From the NCBI GenBank assembly GCA_030141605.1, contig JAQGDQ010002374.1:188001-252000 (forward strand): a stretch of DNA of 64,000 bases, written 5' to 3'. Positions 38,801 through 48,621 of this stretch are shown piece by piece. The DNA comes from Tubiluchus corallicola. Its lineage: Eukaryota > Priapulida > Priapulimorpha > Priapulimorphida > Tubiluchidae. Made by a program: the position numbers and the translations under genes. Under the pieces are notes generated by a model. It was given only the letters and a program-made list of their open reading frames with translations, was not told where the DNA came from and made no database searches. How positions within the stretch are numbered: the stretch's first letter is position 1; every line of letters starts with the position of its first letter.

Positions 38801-41800
38801 TGATAGCGATGTATCTATCAATTGTCATCAGAACTTCCATGATCAAGCATTCTGTGAGCAGTCCACACACAACAATACCATTCACTGCACAATGCAGAGC
38901 ACTAAAGTCGGTAACATAATGCCGCACTATCAACATATGAATGTTGTACAAAGAAAGTAAGGCACTCGAAATTGCAAAATTTGCCAGGAAAAGATTGGCC
39001 GCTGTTCTGAGAAAATTTTTTACCATAATCAGTGCTACAACGCATACATCTAACCCAATGAGAATGGTCATTAAAAGCATAAAAACAGTAAAATATACTA
39101 CAGTTAATATTGAACTGAGCTTGTCAGCATCAATATCAGTCACATTCAAGCTGGTCAGGTTCATAATAATTAGTGAACTATTTGCTTGGTCACCACTAAG
39201 GAATGAGAAGTTTTACAAAATTGTCTTAGACGACTCAACAGAAAGCGACCAACAACATATCGCTTTAGCATCTCATCAAACTACGATCGTAAAAGCCAGT
39301 GCGCAAGCATATTATTATTAGACATCCCTTGCCACAGAGGTCAAAGGAAGGACATTTTGGGGGCTTGGAAAAGTTATATGTGATAAAAGGGAATAATCTA
39401 ACACTGTTAGTGACTTTCAGCTTTATAATCTTAAATTTCCAAAAAAAATTCATCTGCGGACTGAAAACTAATGAAATTTTTAGACAACTGATATATTTGA
39501 TACACGTTGCTCGAAGGTCTTCGCTATAAATTAAAATGTTTTCAGACTATCATTTTCACAGTGTTGCACAAGTTAATATATTACAAACATTCTACAAGGG
39601 CTTTTCAAGAGACGCTTCATGAAAGCAAGTGTTAATATGCTATATTTTGTACAAAATATTCCATACACTTACCTTATTTATAATTCGACTCATTCTTAGT
39701 TCAGTAGTACTTTCTGAATCAGATACATCTGGATATGGTGTACTACCTCGTGTGGGAGACGAATACAGACGTTTAGCCTATATATGGTGGAAATGCATTT
39801 TAATGATTTTTCTAACAACACATCCAACAAACAAAATAATTCATAGTTTTATCTCTTTAAATTTTCTATTATAGCTTATAAAATGTCTACAAATAAATAA
39901 AGGCCAATTATAAAGGCCAATAAACGGGCACTTAAAAACATTTATAGTTAAAAACAACATAACTTTACTAAAGCTTTTTTACTTCACATTGTTGTATCTC
40001 GGCATTTCGTCTAGCACTGGCAAAAAATTAAAAAATTCTCCTCAGTCCAGCACTTATGACCATATTTGTGCCTCTGGCCACAAAGCTGATTTTAATAATT
40101 TCAGCACTGCGACCAGAAGTACAAATAGCTAGGACTTATTAATAAAAGGAAGTTTATCTGTGTACCCTTATAAGCCTTCTCTTAATGCACAAATACTTAG
40201 CTATTTGTTACTATATCGATTTCTTTGCTTCAGGTCTGCTTAATCATTACCTATTTGCCAGGTAACTACTGTTAACTACTTAATTAGTGCATAATAGGCT
40301 CTACCTATATAAACTGGTTGTATGTTTGTAAAATTTGCCACTAATGATGACAGCTGTAGTTTGTCGAAACGTTGGCATGATTTTAACTATGTATAGTAAA
40401 AGTTTTAATAAATTGTGTTGTTTTTCATCTACAAATATGGGCCTACTTCATAATGTACAGAAAATGCATAATCTCAAAACTATCACAGCAAGCATTGCAA
40501 TATTAACAAAAAGTACTCCAAAATGTAATTAAGCAAACTACGAGTAGATAGTAATTACATTCCAACAGAACACCATTAATGACAACTTCTACCAAATGCA
40601 ATGAATAAAGGAATCTATACCTCCTCGAGTATCTGTCTGCATACTGTGTGCACGTGTTCTTCTGAAACTGATTCATCACCATTGTTTTTCTTAATATTCT
40701 CTATACATGGATTAAAATATTTCTGAAATGAAAATTGAAGTGAGAATTACATATTGTGCTACCCTTCATAAAGGGTGGTGCACGACCTTCGGCTAGGGGA
40801 GTACACCAATAATGAGTAGTAGAACAAAATGATGGCTAGTCTATCTTGCCATCAAAACTTGAAGTGGATGCCTTATACAAGACTCGCACAAAACGCAAGC
40901 TTGAGGGTATGATCAGAGCAGTGACTCAAAGAAGTCAAGATCTTCCAACACATCTTGCAGATGGTTCACAAGCTTATCTGTTGAATACTGACCAAAGGCA
41001 TGCTTTCCATCATCTTAGCACCCCTCTGCATTTGGTGTGTTTGGCAGGGCAGAGGTTCGGTGAATTTCCAAGCCATTCAATTCAATCGAAAAAACTAATT
41101 CCAGAGAATTTATGTCACTGCTTCTATCATAACTTTCAAGATTGCAGGCATTGCAAGACGTATGAGGATTCCACACCAGCAATTGTTTGAACAATGCTCT
41201 GATGTAATAAACTGTTCTGTGCAATAATTGTTGTTTTTGTACCCCTAGCAAAATGTTATGTACAACCCGGCATAAGTGGCCAATTACAAAATTTAAAAAA
41301 AATATCGCCACCAAAAGGTAAACCCATCCAAAGCCACAGATTGGTATAAACTGAATCTTAGACTACGTTATTTACCAACAAAGCGTGCTAAGGATAAATG
41401 AAGCTAATAGCACAGATTAAAGCGCAAACAATTCGCAGCTCATTACAAATACAAAGTAAGTGTTTTGTAGTTATCATGGTAGCATCTACTGGTGTGCGTA
41501 AATAAATTGAAGACATCTTTGCGTAAAAGTGAATGCTGACTGAGAGATGCAGTTAAGATTCACAGTATCTTCAAAATGGTAATCATAGAATGATGTGAAG
41601 AATAGAGCTATCTAATTTCATTTGGTGCTGTAATGATGTTTGGTTTTAATGCATTACAAATAGTCAAAAATTACAGAAGAAACAAAAAGTGCATAACAGT
41701 GTATATTTTCCTCCTATAAATGAGCCTATAAATTTGAAGTTATCACTTGAGTTAAAACAATTTCTTAATATTTACATGTTTCATAGTCATGGTTTTTCAC

Positions 41801-44800
41801 TTGCCGACATTAGTTTTGTGAGTATGTAATGAACATAAAAAGATAATAAATTTTGCCATTTTTACAAACTTCCATTTTGAACAGGTTATTGGCGACCTTA
41901 AGAGATGAATTTCAATTTATTCTATCACCAAAGAACAACATTTGCATATTCTGAGAGTTTCCAAAAGATCACTATCATCTAATTAAAAGATTGTTCATAA
42001 AACTTACATCTAAGTACGATTGTATCAACTCATCAATGTCTTTATTTATTTTCTTCTGCAAATTCTGTCGTAGTAAATCAAGCGACTTTGCTGTACTTGT
42101 GACGCAGCCAAATCTGTAAATGAATGAGTTAAGTGATAAGAAGCAGTGCCATTCACATAATAGTGTATAACATTACAAAGAAGAAACTGCCGTCATATGC
42201 TCCAACATCTCAGCTCTCACAGTTTTACTGTGAGTTTCACGATTTTAACTCATTTCTTATGGGCTTCATAGTACACCTTGGCTTTCTCAAGGTAAACAAA
42301 AAGATCGGTAAATTTCGACTTTAGTGAATAAAACTAAAAAAGAGCGCTGCCACATCCCAACTGCCTCTTTAGTAAGCCTATTTTGCATGGAAAACAATTA
42401 TATTCTGCTGTTCCAAATTAGCGAACCACGAGCCGGTTTCACAAAGCCGTCACTAAGTTAACGCCATTGTTAGTACAATCACTAAACTGATAATAAATAA
42501 TGTTGTTAACTTAGTGATGGCTTCAGGAAGCTGAGCTTTTAAGCTTTTTAAGGAATCTCTAGTTTTTTTTTACTTTTTTTGAAAAATCTCCAGATATACT
42601 GTCTCCTGAAGTTGATAGGTCTGTGTGTTTATCATACTGAAATTAAAACAGTATCACCATTTTCTTTTACAACTTTTCTTTTGCATTGTTATAACTGTCA
42701 CACGCTTCCTTCACTACACTAAATTTTAGCTAAATTTAAAAACATTTATTCAATTGAAAAAAATATTATCATTTTTAATCACAAAAGTAACAGGGATAGA
42801 ACGAGATAAGGAATAGGGATCAAGACAGGACGAGTAATTTGGGGTTTAAGAAAAATCCGAGTGACCATAGTGACCCCAATCCCGAACATTCCTAATTGCT
42901 AGCCTGCACGTCGAACAGTACTTCAGAAGCGAGTCGCTCAAGGCATGTTTTTGGTATTCAATCGAAAGAGTTTTTCTATTGTACAACATGGCACCTACTA
43001 TTTGCCATACAACAGAACACAGAATTTGCAATCAGATGTGGCACATCATTGTTGGCTAATTTTTACTAATCTAGCAATCTCGCTGTGAGCACACAAAGTA
43101 CAAAAATCTATGGTAATCAATATAACACAAAGGTGTACAGTCTGACATGGTACATTACTTTCATGTATAATAATAATAACAACAACAACAAAATAATTAT
43201 AATAATATTAATGGACATAATTGGTGGTTAGCTCTACCACGTTATTAAAAAAATATTTTTAGAAAATATTTAGTTTTGGTATACAATATGGATTCAAGGT
43301 GCAAGGTGTTACTTTTTAATGATCATATTTCCAGGCAAGAAGAGAATCTTACTTTGCTCTATGCATAGCCATCAGTTGTGACCTGCTGTTTGTCTTGTTT
43401 GCCATAGCTGATGCAGGAAAATTATGTAAGTTTTGCAACCTCATACTCACTGGAATAATCTGTTAAAATAATCAAATTATGTAAACACATAAAAACTAAA
43501 AATACAAATAAGCTAAGAAAGAAATGTTTGAATATGTTTTTAACTGTCTAAGAGCAATTTAGATAACATCACTACACAAACTGGATGTCAAAGCAAATCA
43601 AACATGGGTTTTACATGAAAACGTATCCATATCTAAGTCCAAGTGTTCGCTATTGTGCGAAAATATGTAACACCTAATTAGCAACGATCACGGCTCCTCG
43701 ACTTCAGAACATCCTTGCCACATTCAGGTGTTAAACAGGTTAGTATCACGCTATGTTAGGCAACAGGAATATTCATTAGGGTAGATAAGCACTAAGATTT
43801 GCATTACTTAAAATGCTACAAAACTGCCAAAACACGTTAAATCACCATAGATGCTCAAACAGGTCAGCAGTGGGAAAACATGCAAGTAAACATTTTTGGA
43901 CATTTTGCAAGATCTGGACATAATTAACGTTTTAGACAGTAGAAGACAAAGGAATCAAAAACTGTTTGTTAAAGGGGCTGGCCGGTTAAGAGAGTGTTAT
44001 TGAAAAGACGTGATAACACTGTTGCACGAAACGGAAAAACATGACGCACTGATATATGAAGGAAAAAACAAACAAACTTAATTAGTAACGTGAAAGTACT
44101 CTGCGTTATTGTCTACTGCGCACCTAATAGTCACCCCGGTGCATTATGCAACACCTCAGCAGTGTTCTCAGCCACCGCAAAAGCTTATTGCCTGTGAACG
44201 AAAATGCCACTTTTGTTATTAGTTAATAGTTTAGTGGCCGAACTCAACCAGCTACATTTTCACATTAAAGCCATAATAAAGTTTCAGCATAATTACCACA
44301 AATAATCTTTTTAAAGAATTTAAAATATTAACTGTTACCATGGCAACATCCTCAGGTTCCTCATCTTCATTCCCACCAGGTGCGATATTTCCAGAAACAA
44401 GCCCAGGTAACATGTCATCAGGCCCGACTCTAGGATATTGACAATCTTCCTGAACGCTGTATAAATGATTGATTTTAAATTATAAGCAGTTAGAAAAAAC
44501 ACTAATTTAATATGTATTCAAATCACTTTATTAAACTTTATAATTAATGTAATTTAATTATAGATTTGTTTGTTCTTGTTGTAATTGTATTAAGAAAATT
44601 TAACGAAATGATGCATATACATGATACTGCGAAATGATGCATAAACATAAAACTGTACAAACACACGTATACACTTTCGAAATTTCTTTCCCCTGCAACA
44701 GGAAAATGAAAAATTTTGCAATAGTGAAAAAGTAAGAACTAACTAACGAATCAAGGACCATTTTTGTTGTGTAAAACCAACAGTGTTTCAGCAGTGTTGA

Positions 44801-46713
44801 AACATATGATAATTATTGCCTACAGTGCCAGAAATAAAAACAAGTTTGTAACTTAAAACCTAATGTAAGACCTAAAAAGAATCATAAACAAACGTAGGCA
44901 AAAATAGATGCATTTCTCTGAACACATTTTAAATGTCTTGATTACACAGTCCTCATATATTAGATCAAAAAAGCTGAAAAAATGATTTTTAACAAAAGCA
45001 CGAGGAGACAAAACTTATTGTTATTAAGAATGACATAGAAATACATTTATTTTTCAAAGACACAATAAAATTTATACTAACACACCACAAGTGCTTTAGA
45101 AACGTGCTTGCAGCTCCCGTGATATAGGCCTATACCACAAGCAAAATGCAAAACTAATCAGAACTTAATTAACACACTAATTACATTGTGGTAGTTGCTG
45201 TTATGTTTGTACTTGTGTGTTCTTCAACAAGTGGTTATATTTTTCATTTTCCAGCGACATTTTCTGAGGTAATAAAGTAAGTCTGTTACTATTACATCTC
45301 AAACATGCAAGTGAAAACTTTCAATACTGGTGTGTTTACCAAATCAAGAACATAACGGGTTATAGCATCTGTGGTTTAGGATTATCACGATGTATCTAGT
45401 TACCAGTAAGTGACACAAGTACTGTTACGTTTATTGATTATCTGTAATTAGAGAATAAGCAAGAGCATAATATATCGAATGTACCATGAAGTACAATGAA
45501 CTCTTAAACTGTGACTACTACACTCTCTTTTTTACAATATCGTTGACGTTTTTTAGTTTTTCTATGTGAGTGTGTACGTTATTATAATCAAAGAGACTTG
45601 TTGTTATGCAACATTGTCTAGCATACTGGCTTATCTAATTTCAAGTTAGTAGATATATTGTCGTGTGAAGATGCTGACCAAAAATATTTTGATTTTGGTG
45701 CGATAATTAAAGACCTTTGTTCTTTTAAGGATAACACTGAACATTTAAACAAACAGGCACCATTACAGTGCCCAAGTTTGGTTAATGTTAGAGTCACATC
45801 GCTGTTAACTCCTTTTCAGTTTTTGTGAGAAAATTTTCCAATGTGACAAACAACTCTTCTCGTGTTGTTTGAAGCATATGCGTGAACATTTTGTGGATCA
45901 GACTTTGATGCAAGATGTGAATGTGGATCAACAGTTTATTTGTTGATCGCATATTGATTGCATTATTTGTTGATCGCATAATTTAAAATACCTTTCTGTG
46001 TCAGGTAATGACCTAGCAGCCAGACCACTATACCCTCCAGGTGGAGCCTGTCCCCTGGGTGCTCCCGGTCCCACAGGAGCTCCAGGAATTCCTAGACCTG
46101 AAAACTCTGGTTGCACAACTGGCATGTCTTCTTGAAAACGACGTTGACCTGTATAATGTGATAATTCTTGCAAATTCCGTAGAAGTTCCCTAAAGAATTA
46201 AAAACTATAATGTAATTTATTATTTCTAGTTAATATAAATAAGTCATACTGGTAATGCCAATAATACCCAGCAAAGACAGCATGTTTTGCCTAACACTTG
46301 AATGAACATTTGTTAAATATTGTAAATGAGTGCCCATATGCAGTAATTAAAACTATTTAACGGATTTTTCAACTAAACTGCATCGAATCTGTTCTCCACA
46401 CAGACCCGTCAAATTACATCACTCTTCACACATTAATAATATACAGACATAAGTCTTTGTCCATCATTGTCAGCATAGACATGCACAAAGCTCCACTCAG
46501 TTAATGCAAAGATGAAGACGCGTGATGTTACATCAAAAAATGCCTGAGTACATTAAATTCATGAACAAAACGTGATCTTCAAAGTTCTCTTCTCCGAAGA
46601 CGGTATAGACCAGTACAGTATTTTGCAAAAGCAATTTTTCTTTTTATAAACTATAAACCAAAGATTAATACTTACGACCGTCTCTCCCCTGTCAGTTTCG
46701 CAAAAATTGACAT
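20851..46713 (-). CDS. DNTTIP1: DNTTIP1 (TdIF1), MiDAC histone-deacetylase subunit
   Basis: Thirteen coding exons, in transcript order: 46713-46676, 46189-45992, 44456-44339, 43459-43353, 42113-42008, 40722-40621, 39777-39673, 35519-35439, 29481-29342, 28696-28636, 27901-27777, 22051-21898 and 21072-20851. Every junction keeps phase, giving 518 aa against 329 in human. The protein scaffolds HDAC1/2 with MIDEAS in the mitotic deacetylase complex and binds DNA. Exons 5-6 match the N-terminal dimerisation domain (SLDLLRQNLQ, LDKYFNPC). Exons 9-12 match the C-terminal DNA-binding domain (REGPKWDPERL, GAKANK, ALGLGATRGRLYIKHPDLF, ATGGRAYLLIEEDI, KMKLHMEALRT). The first 120 residues (ELLRNLQELSHYTGQRRF, then a Gly/Pro-rich stretch) and the last 74 are not in the human protein. 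Introns are large, and three hold other genes. The start is the first Met of the open exon, with GTAAGT following. Confidence 0.93.
23503..23645 (+). pseudogene. Relic LRRCT exon (third, dead copy)
   Basis: After TTTTTCAG the sequence ACAACCCACTAAAG...CTAACCTGGCTTATTAACACTTC closely follows the LRRCT exons at 26627 and 26806, including the upstream pyrimidine tract. The first C-x-C is destroyed and there are in-frame stops. It lies 1.6 kb upstream of the LRR gene on the same strand. Confidence 0.75.
25096..27125 (+). CDS. Secreted/anchored leucine-rich-repeat protein, nested in DNTTIP1 intron
   Basis: Exon 1 is 25096-26092 (donor GTAAGT, phase 1) and exon 2 is 26806-27125, giving 438 aa. A signal peptide (MKLVKLSVCVILSAWLPQ) is followed by a cysteine-rich LRRNT (CPHELPNDRCVC), then about eight LRRs of the LxxLxLxxN type (LQYLYLRRNRLSEI, LITLDLSQNAI, LFALYLDYNKI, LTVLFLGENNL), an LRRCT (NNPLNCSCELAWLVN...C...LC), a Thr/Glu/Pro-rich stalk, and a C-terminal hydrophobic run (MILLSLSIYVSLM) with a very short tail. 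This suggests GPI or single-pass anchoring. Exon 1 has a longer frame beginning with GTG, but 25096 is the first ATG and starts the signal peptide. It lies antisense in the DNTTIP1 intron 22051-27777. Ligand and orthologue are unknown. Confidence 0.85.
26627..26775 (+). CDS. Alternative terminal LRRCT exon of the LRR gene (truncated isoform)
   Basis: A second LRRCT exon lies between exons 1 and 2, with its own TTTTTCAG acceptor and the same entry phase. It encodes NNPLNCLCELAWLINTSW... to EDLCN and then Leu-stop (TAA 26773-26775). Used after exon 1 it gives 381 aa with no stalk and no hydrophobic tail, so the product would be secreted. There is no donor at its end, so it can only be a terminal exon or a decayed duplicate. 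The open frame and conserved cysteines favour use. Confidence 0.65.
27246..27527. repeat. Tandem duplication, 141-bp period, two copies
   Basis: AAATGAATAGAAATAAACATG at 27246 recurs at 27387. The copies differ at only a few bases, and each ends with TTTTGCAG followed by CTATGATCAA, so a splice-acceptor-like sequence is duplicated just downstream of the LRR gene stop. Confidence 0.95.
28848..28867. repeat. Poly-G tract
   Basis: A run of about 13 G followed by AAGGGGC in a DNTTIP1 intron. A similar G-run occurs at about 23265-23277. Both could form G-rich secondary structure or be length-variable. Confidence 0.9.
29750..29815. repeat. (CA)n microsatellite
   Basis: CA dinucleotide tract with interruptions in the DNTTIP1 intron 29482-35438. 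The surrounding DNA to about 30600 shows no gene that I can support. Confidence 0.9.
30639..32895 (+). CDS. Short LRR surface protein, second gene nested in DNTTIP1
   Basis: Exon 1 is 30639-31245 (donor GTGAGT, phase 1) and exon 2 is 32630-32895, giving 290 aa. A signal peptide (LLVMSTLLLLCHA) is followed by a six-cysteine N-terminal region (CSQYSGCPKMTQCHC), weak LRRs ending in a clear one (LSRLKELDLSRNGIKNIDYI), then an LRRCT (GNPFECDCRLRWLRE...VCDSP...LSDC) and a C-terminal hydrophobic end (HSIIAVISVILPACLIK) directly before the stop, which looks like a GPI-anchor signal. The two-exon design, with an intron just before the LRRCT in phase 1, is the same as in the gene at 25096, so the two are likely ancient paralogues. 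It is antisense to DNTTIP1 in the intron 29482-35438. Function unknown. Confidence 0.85.
32090..32509. mobile_element. MITE with ~31-bp terminal inverted repeats
   Basis: GGGGCCATCCAAATATAACG...CAAGTTT at 32090 is matched in inverse by AAAACTTGATATCGTTATG...GGATGGCCCC ending at 32509. There is no transposase. It lies wholly in the single intron of the LRR gene at 30639-32895. Confidence 0.85.
33000..35438. other. Intronic stretch of DNTTIP1 without a gene
   Basis: AT-rich DNA following the nested LRR gene. I see several AATAAA words but no exon with splice support and no recognisable element. Confidence 0.5.
35578..37635. mobile_element. TIR element (MITE) split by a LINE insertion
   Basis: Left end CAGTAAGCCCTTGCTTAACG and right end, inverse, CAGTGAATCCTCGCTTAATG, both flanked by TA. 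The outer parts (35578-35663 and about 37030-37635) are non-coding, and the middle is a LINE 3' half. The right part contains a B-box-like GGTTCAATTCC on the minus strand at about 37480. DNTTIP1 intron 8 (between exons 35519 and 39673). Confidence 0.75.
35664..37012 (+). mobile_element. LINE 3' half: end of reverse transcriptase and C-terminal region
   Basis: With frame breaks it reads FNADKTELVIFSHK, KHLGLIL, LDKLYKSYIRPLLEYCE, then MSLFYKIAKGASSSYL, RTYYNLRNS and FFPSGTEKWNKLS, the standard tail of metazoan non-LTR retrotransposon ORF2. A later frame (to 37001) reads CNLQTEDVLHYLLICPIY, the Cys/His-type C-terminal motif of such elements. Several stops and frameshifts make it dead. It matches the family of the 5' half at 5200-6244. 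Confidence 0.85.
38000..38070. repeat. (TA)n/(TATG)n microsatellite
   Basis: ATATATGTAAGCATATATG followed by a TA run, about 130 bases downstream of the GPCR stop codon. The 72-residue frame over it is a repeat artefact. Confidence 0.9.
38202..39164 (-). CDS. Intronless class A (rhodopsin-type) GPCR, orphan
   Basis: A single open frame of 320 aa with seven hydrophobic segments and N-glycosylation sites at the N-terminus (NLTSLNVT). TM3 ends with DRY (MTIDRYIAIIYPLHY), and Cys before TM3 (LHCAVNG) and in ECL2 (TKCVIAR) could form the usual disulfide. TM7 reads NIILY where most receptors have NPxxY. TM6 lacks the CWxP motif (LLCFAAFFAH), and the TM2 sodium-site aspartate is replaced (LFLANFAISSALL). 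Such divergent, intronless receptors are common in lineage-specific expansions. The ligand cannot be inferred. It sits on the same strand as, and inside an intron of, DNTTIP1, and could be a retrocopy-derived or simply nested gene. Confidence 0.85.
   Translation of the reverse strand: MNLTSLNVTDIDADKLSSILTVVYFTVFMLLMTILIGLDVCVVALIMVKNFLRTAANLFLANFAISSALLSLYNIHMLIVRHYVTDFSALHCAVNGIVVCGLLTECLIMEVLMTIDRYIAIIYPLHYHHLSTNLNSTITIFVSWIYSFCIGIASSSWFTFLNNTEVKDVTKCVIARQVHPEFCLYFAAQYAIASSVIFFIYASVFKVVLQHKIQLANAVPDSHQNYLNLIERIKAAISVFATVGTSLLCFAAFFAHLGITCATELELKSLKQSADILINISALTNIILYFWKIKQLREFFLKLCGKRHNSIVATSSQNPC
40340..40376 (+). ncRNA. Degenerate hammerhead-like motif, probable retroelement remnant
   Basis: CTAATGATGACAGC followed by TAGTTTGTCGAAACGTTGG: a GACA/TGTC stem II is bracketed by CTAATGA (canonical CTGATGA has G at position 3) and GAAAC. 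Penelope-like elements and some SINEs carry such motifs. The core change makes activity doubtful. Confidence 0.35.
42431..42536. mobile_element. Short palindromic MITE, copy 1
   Basis: A foldback element of about 105 bp: AGCCGGTTTCACAAAGCCG at one end and GATGGCTTCAGGAAGCTGAGC at the other, with GTCACTAAGTTAAC and its inverse inside. A second copy in inverse orientation is at 55449-55543. Confidence 0.75.
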
Positions 46714-48621
46714 TTGCTAGAAAAAAGCATTCACGAACATCATTTCCCCTTGTTTTTCATTTCCACGTCGTTTGTATAAGAAAGGCTCAGAAAGCTCGAA
46801 AGGTCAGTACGGCCACCTACTAGGAGGTAACATGTACAAAAATTAGTCTTAATACAATCGTTAGGTGGCAGCAGGCTACGCACAACATTAGCACGTGACC
46901 GCGAAAAGCAAAGCGGAGTTCTGAAAATTAATTTACACTTTTTTGCTCTTTTCACTGACTTTATGTGGTAATTTCTAATTACATATTGTAGACACACCCG
47001 ACTATTCATAAAACGTGGTTTATTGTTTTTATATAATGTGATTGCTGTAATTTATTTTTGATACGAGTGGGTTGAACAAGTTTTGTTAGTTGTCACTGTA
47101 CTGGAGACCTCCATTTTTTCACTTCAGTTCAAAAAGGGTATTCATCTCCAATACAAAGTTCATAAAGTAGTTACAGTAGATAGCGTACAGTAAAGTATAT
47201 AGAGATATCTACAATTATAGCTTGACGTTCTGCTGCTGCCACTTTTTCGTATACGACGCAGTACGTAATGACAAATTGCAGCATGTACAGGCGCACGGAA
47301 AAAATATTACCTCAAGGCTCAAGTAATAATTGTAGAGTCATTAACAAGAAACACTAGAACTGCACGGATTTAGCTAAAATAAACTATTTTATTGAAAACA
47401 GTAAAAAAGTTTCACAGCAACAAACTCATCAGCTTAATGAGGTAACATTATAGCTGACTACAACAGGGAAGCACGGTAAATGGTAATGCCTACATCACAA
47501 GGAAGATGTAACCAATGTGACAGAGGGGAGTGTTCGCACAGTTGAAGCCATAGTGCTCTCAGATAATTGTATTGTAACTTTGAGTATTAGGATGTGGAGC
47601 GTTTTGTTGTTTTTTTAGTACTAATGAGAGGAAAACATTTAAACTTTTTTCTCATTAAAATTTTGAGAATAAACATTTTAAGTAAAAAAAAAACACTACC
47701 AGAAGAACTGCCCCGCAGACTGTGTCCATTTGTCTATGAAAACTTCAGCCAGGTCACGTTTACATGTATAAAATGGAGCATTTAGTTTAGTCCCTCTAAA
47801 CATTTTCTGATTTTTGTAAACAATAAACAGTTTCACTTTAGCTTACTTCTGAAATGATGTCACATGCTACCAATAATGTGGTGACTGTATTAAGTATACT
47901 TGCTGCTGCCCGCCTACTCTTGTTTCTTCAACTTGCTTCTAAATCAAACTGATAAGCTAAGCCATGTGCAGCTACTCCAAGGTTCTCGCACTTATAATTT
48001 CCAACCTGGACAGTGCAATGTGAAGAAAATTCTTGTATAAATTGATTCATGAGTTTCACATTATGTGCCAAAACCGCAGTTTAATAAGGAGTGACTACGG
48101 ATGGATCAATGTTAGATTTAACATATCAGAAAAACAAAACAAACTCAAAGCGTGTTCCAAGTATTTCACCGTATGTGTAGTAACGTTTCTCATGGGTTGC
48201 TGTAACCGATACTAATCAATCGAGTCACGGTGATGATAAATAATCATAAATGCTAGAGTCACTATGTGCTGTGCTTTTCAAGCTAAATGATACAGATGAA
48301 AGTACATGTAATGACGATTTCGACGATTTTAACTAATTTGATGAGTAGTTACTGTGAGTAGAATTTGGTGAATTCGTTCCTATGACTCAAACAGTTACTT
48401 ACATCTCCCCTTCCCTAAATGCATAAATTTAACTCTTTTTGTTGTGTAAAAGGAATCATTTCTTTTGGCAAGTATCGTGTAAACGTTTAACAAACTTTAG
48501 GAATTAATAAACGCGACAGCCGTATTTGCGAGCAAATCGGTAGCTTCCTTAAAATTTATTTAAATTAAACAGTAGCAATATTAAGTTTTGCTTTCACATT
48601 TTAGGAAACTTGTAAGCAGTT
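46714..48621. promoter_or_regulatory. Intergenic region between divergent DNTTIP1 and RanGAP1
   Basis: The two start codons face away from each other across 1.9 kb. I see no open frame worth calling; 46740-47009 and 47594-47785 look non-coding. Promoters of both genes should lie here, but no precise element can be assigned. Confidence 0.5.

Noticed and set aside
40846-41190. 114-residue frame (begins LPSKLEVDALYKTRTKRK)
   Set aside because: It has no ATG start, no recognisable domain and no flanking splice fit with DNTTIP1, whose exon ends at 40722. It may be an old repeat fragment.
47594-47785. 63-residue frame between DNTTIP1 and RanGAP1
   Set aside because: Low-complexity Phe/Leu/Lys composition, no homology, and typical of AT-rich spacer.
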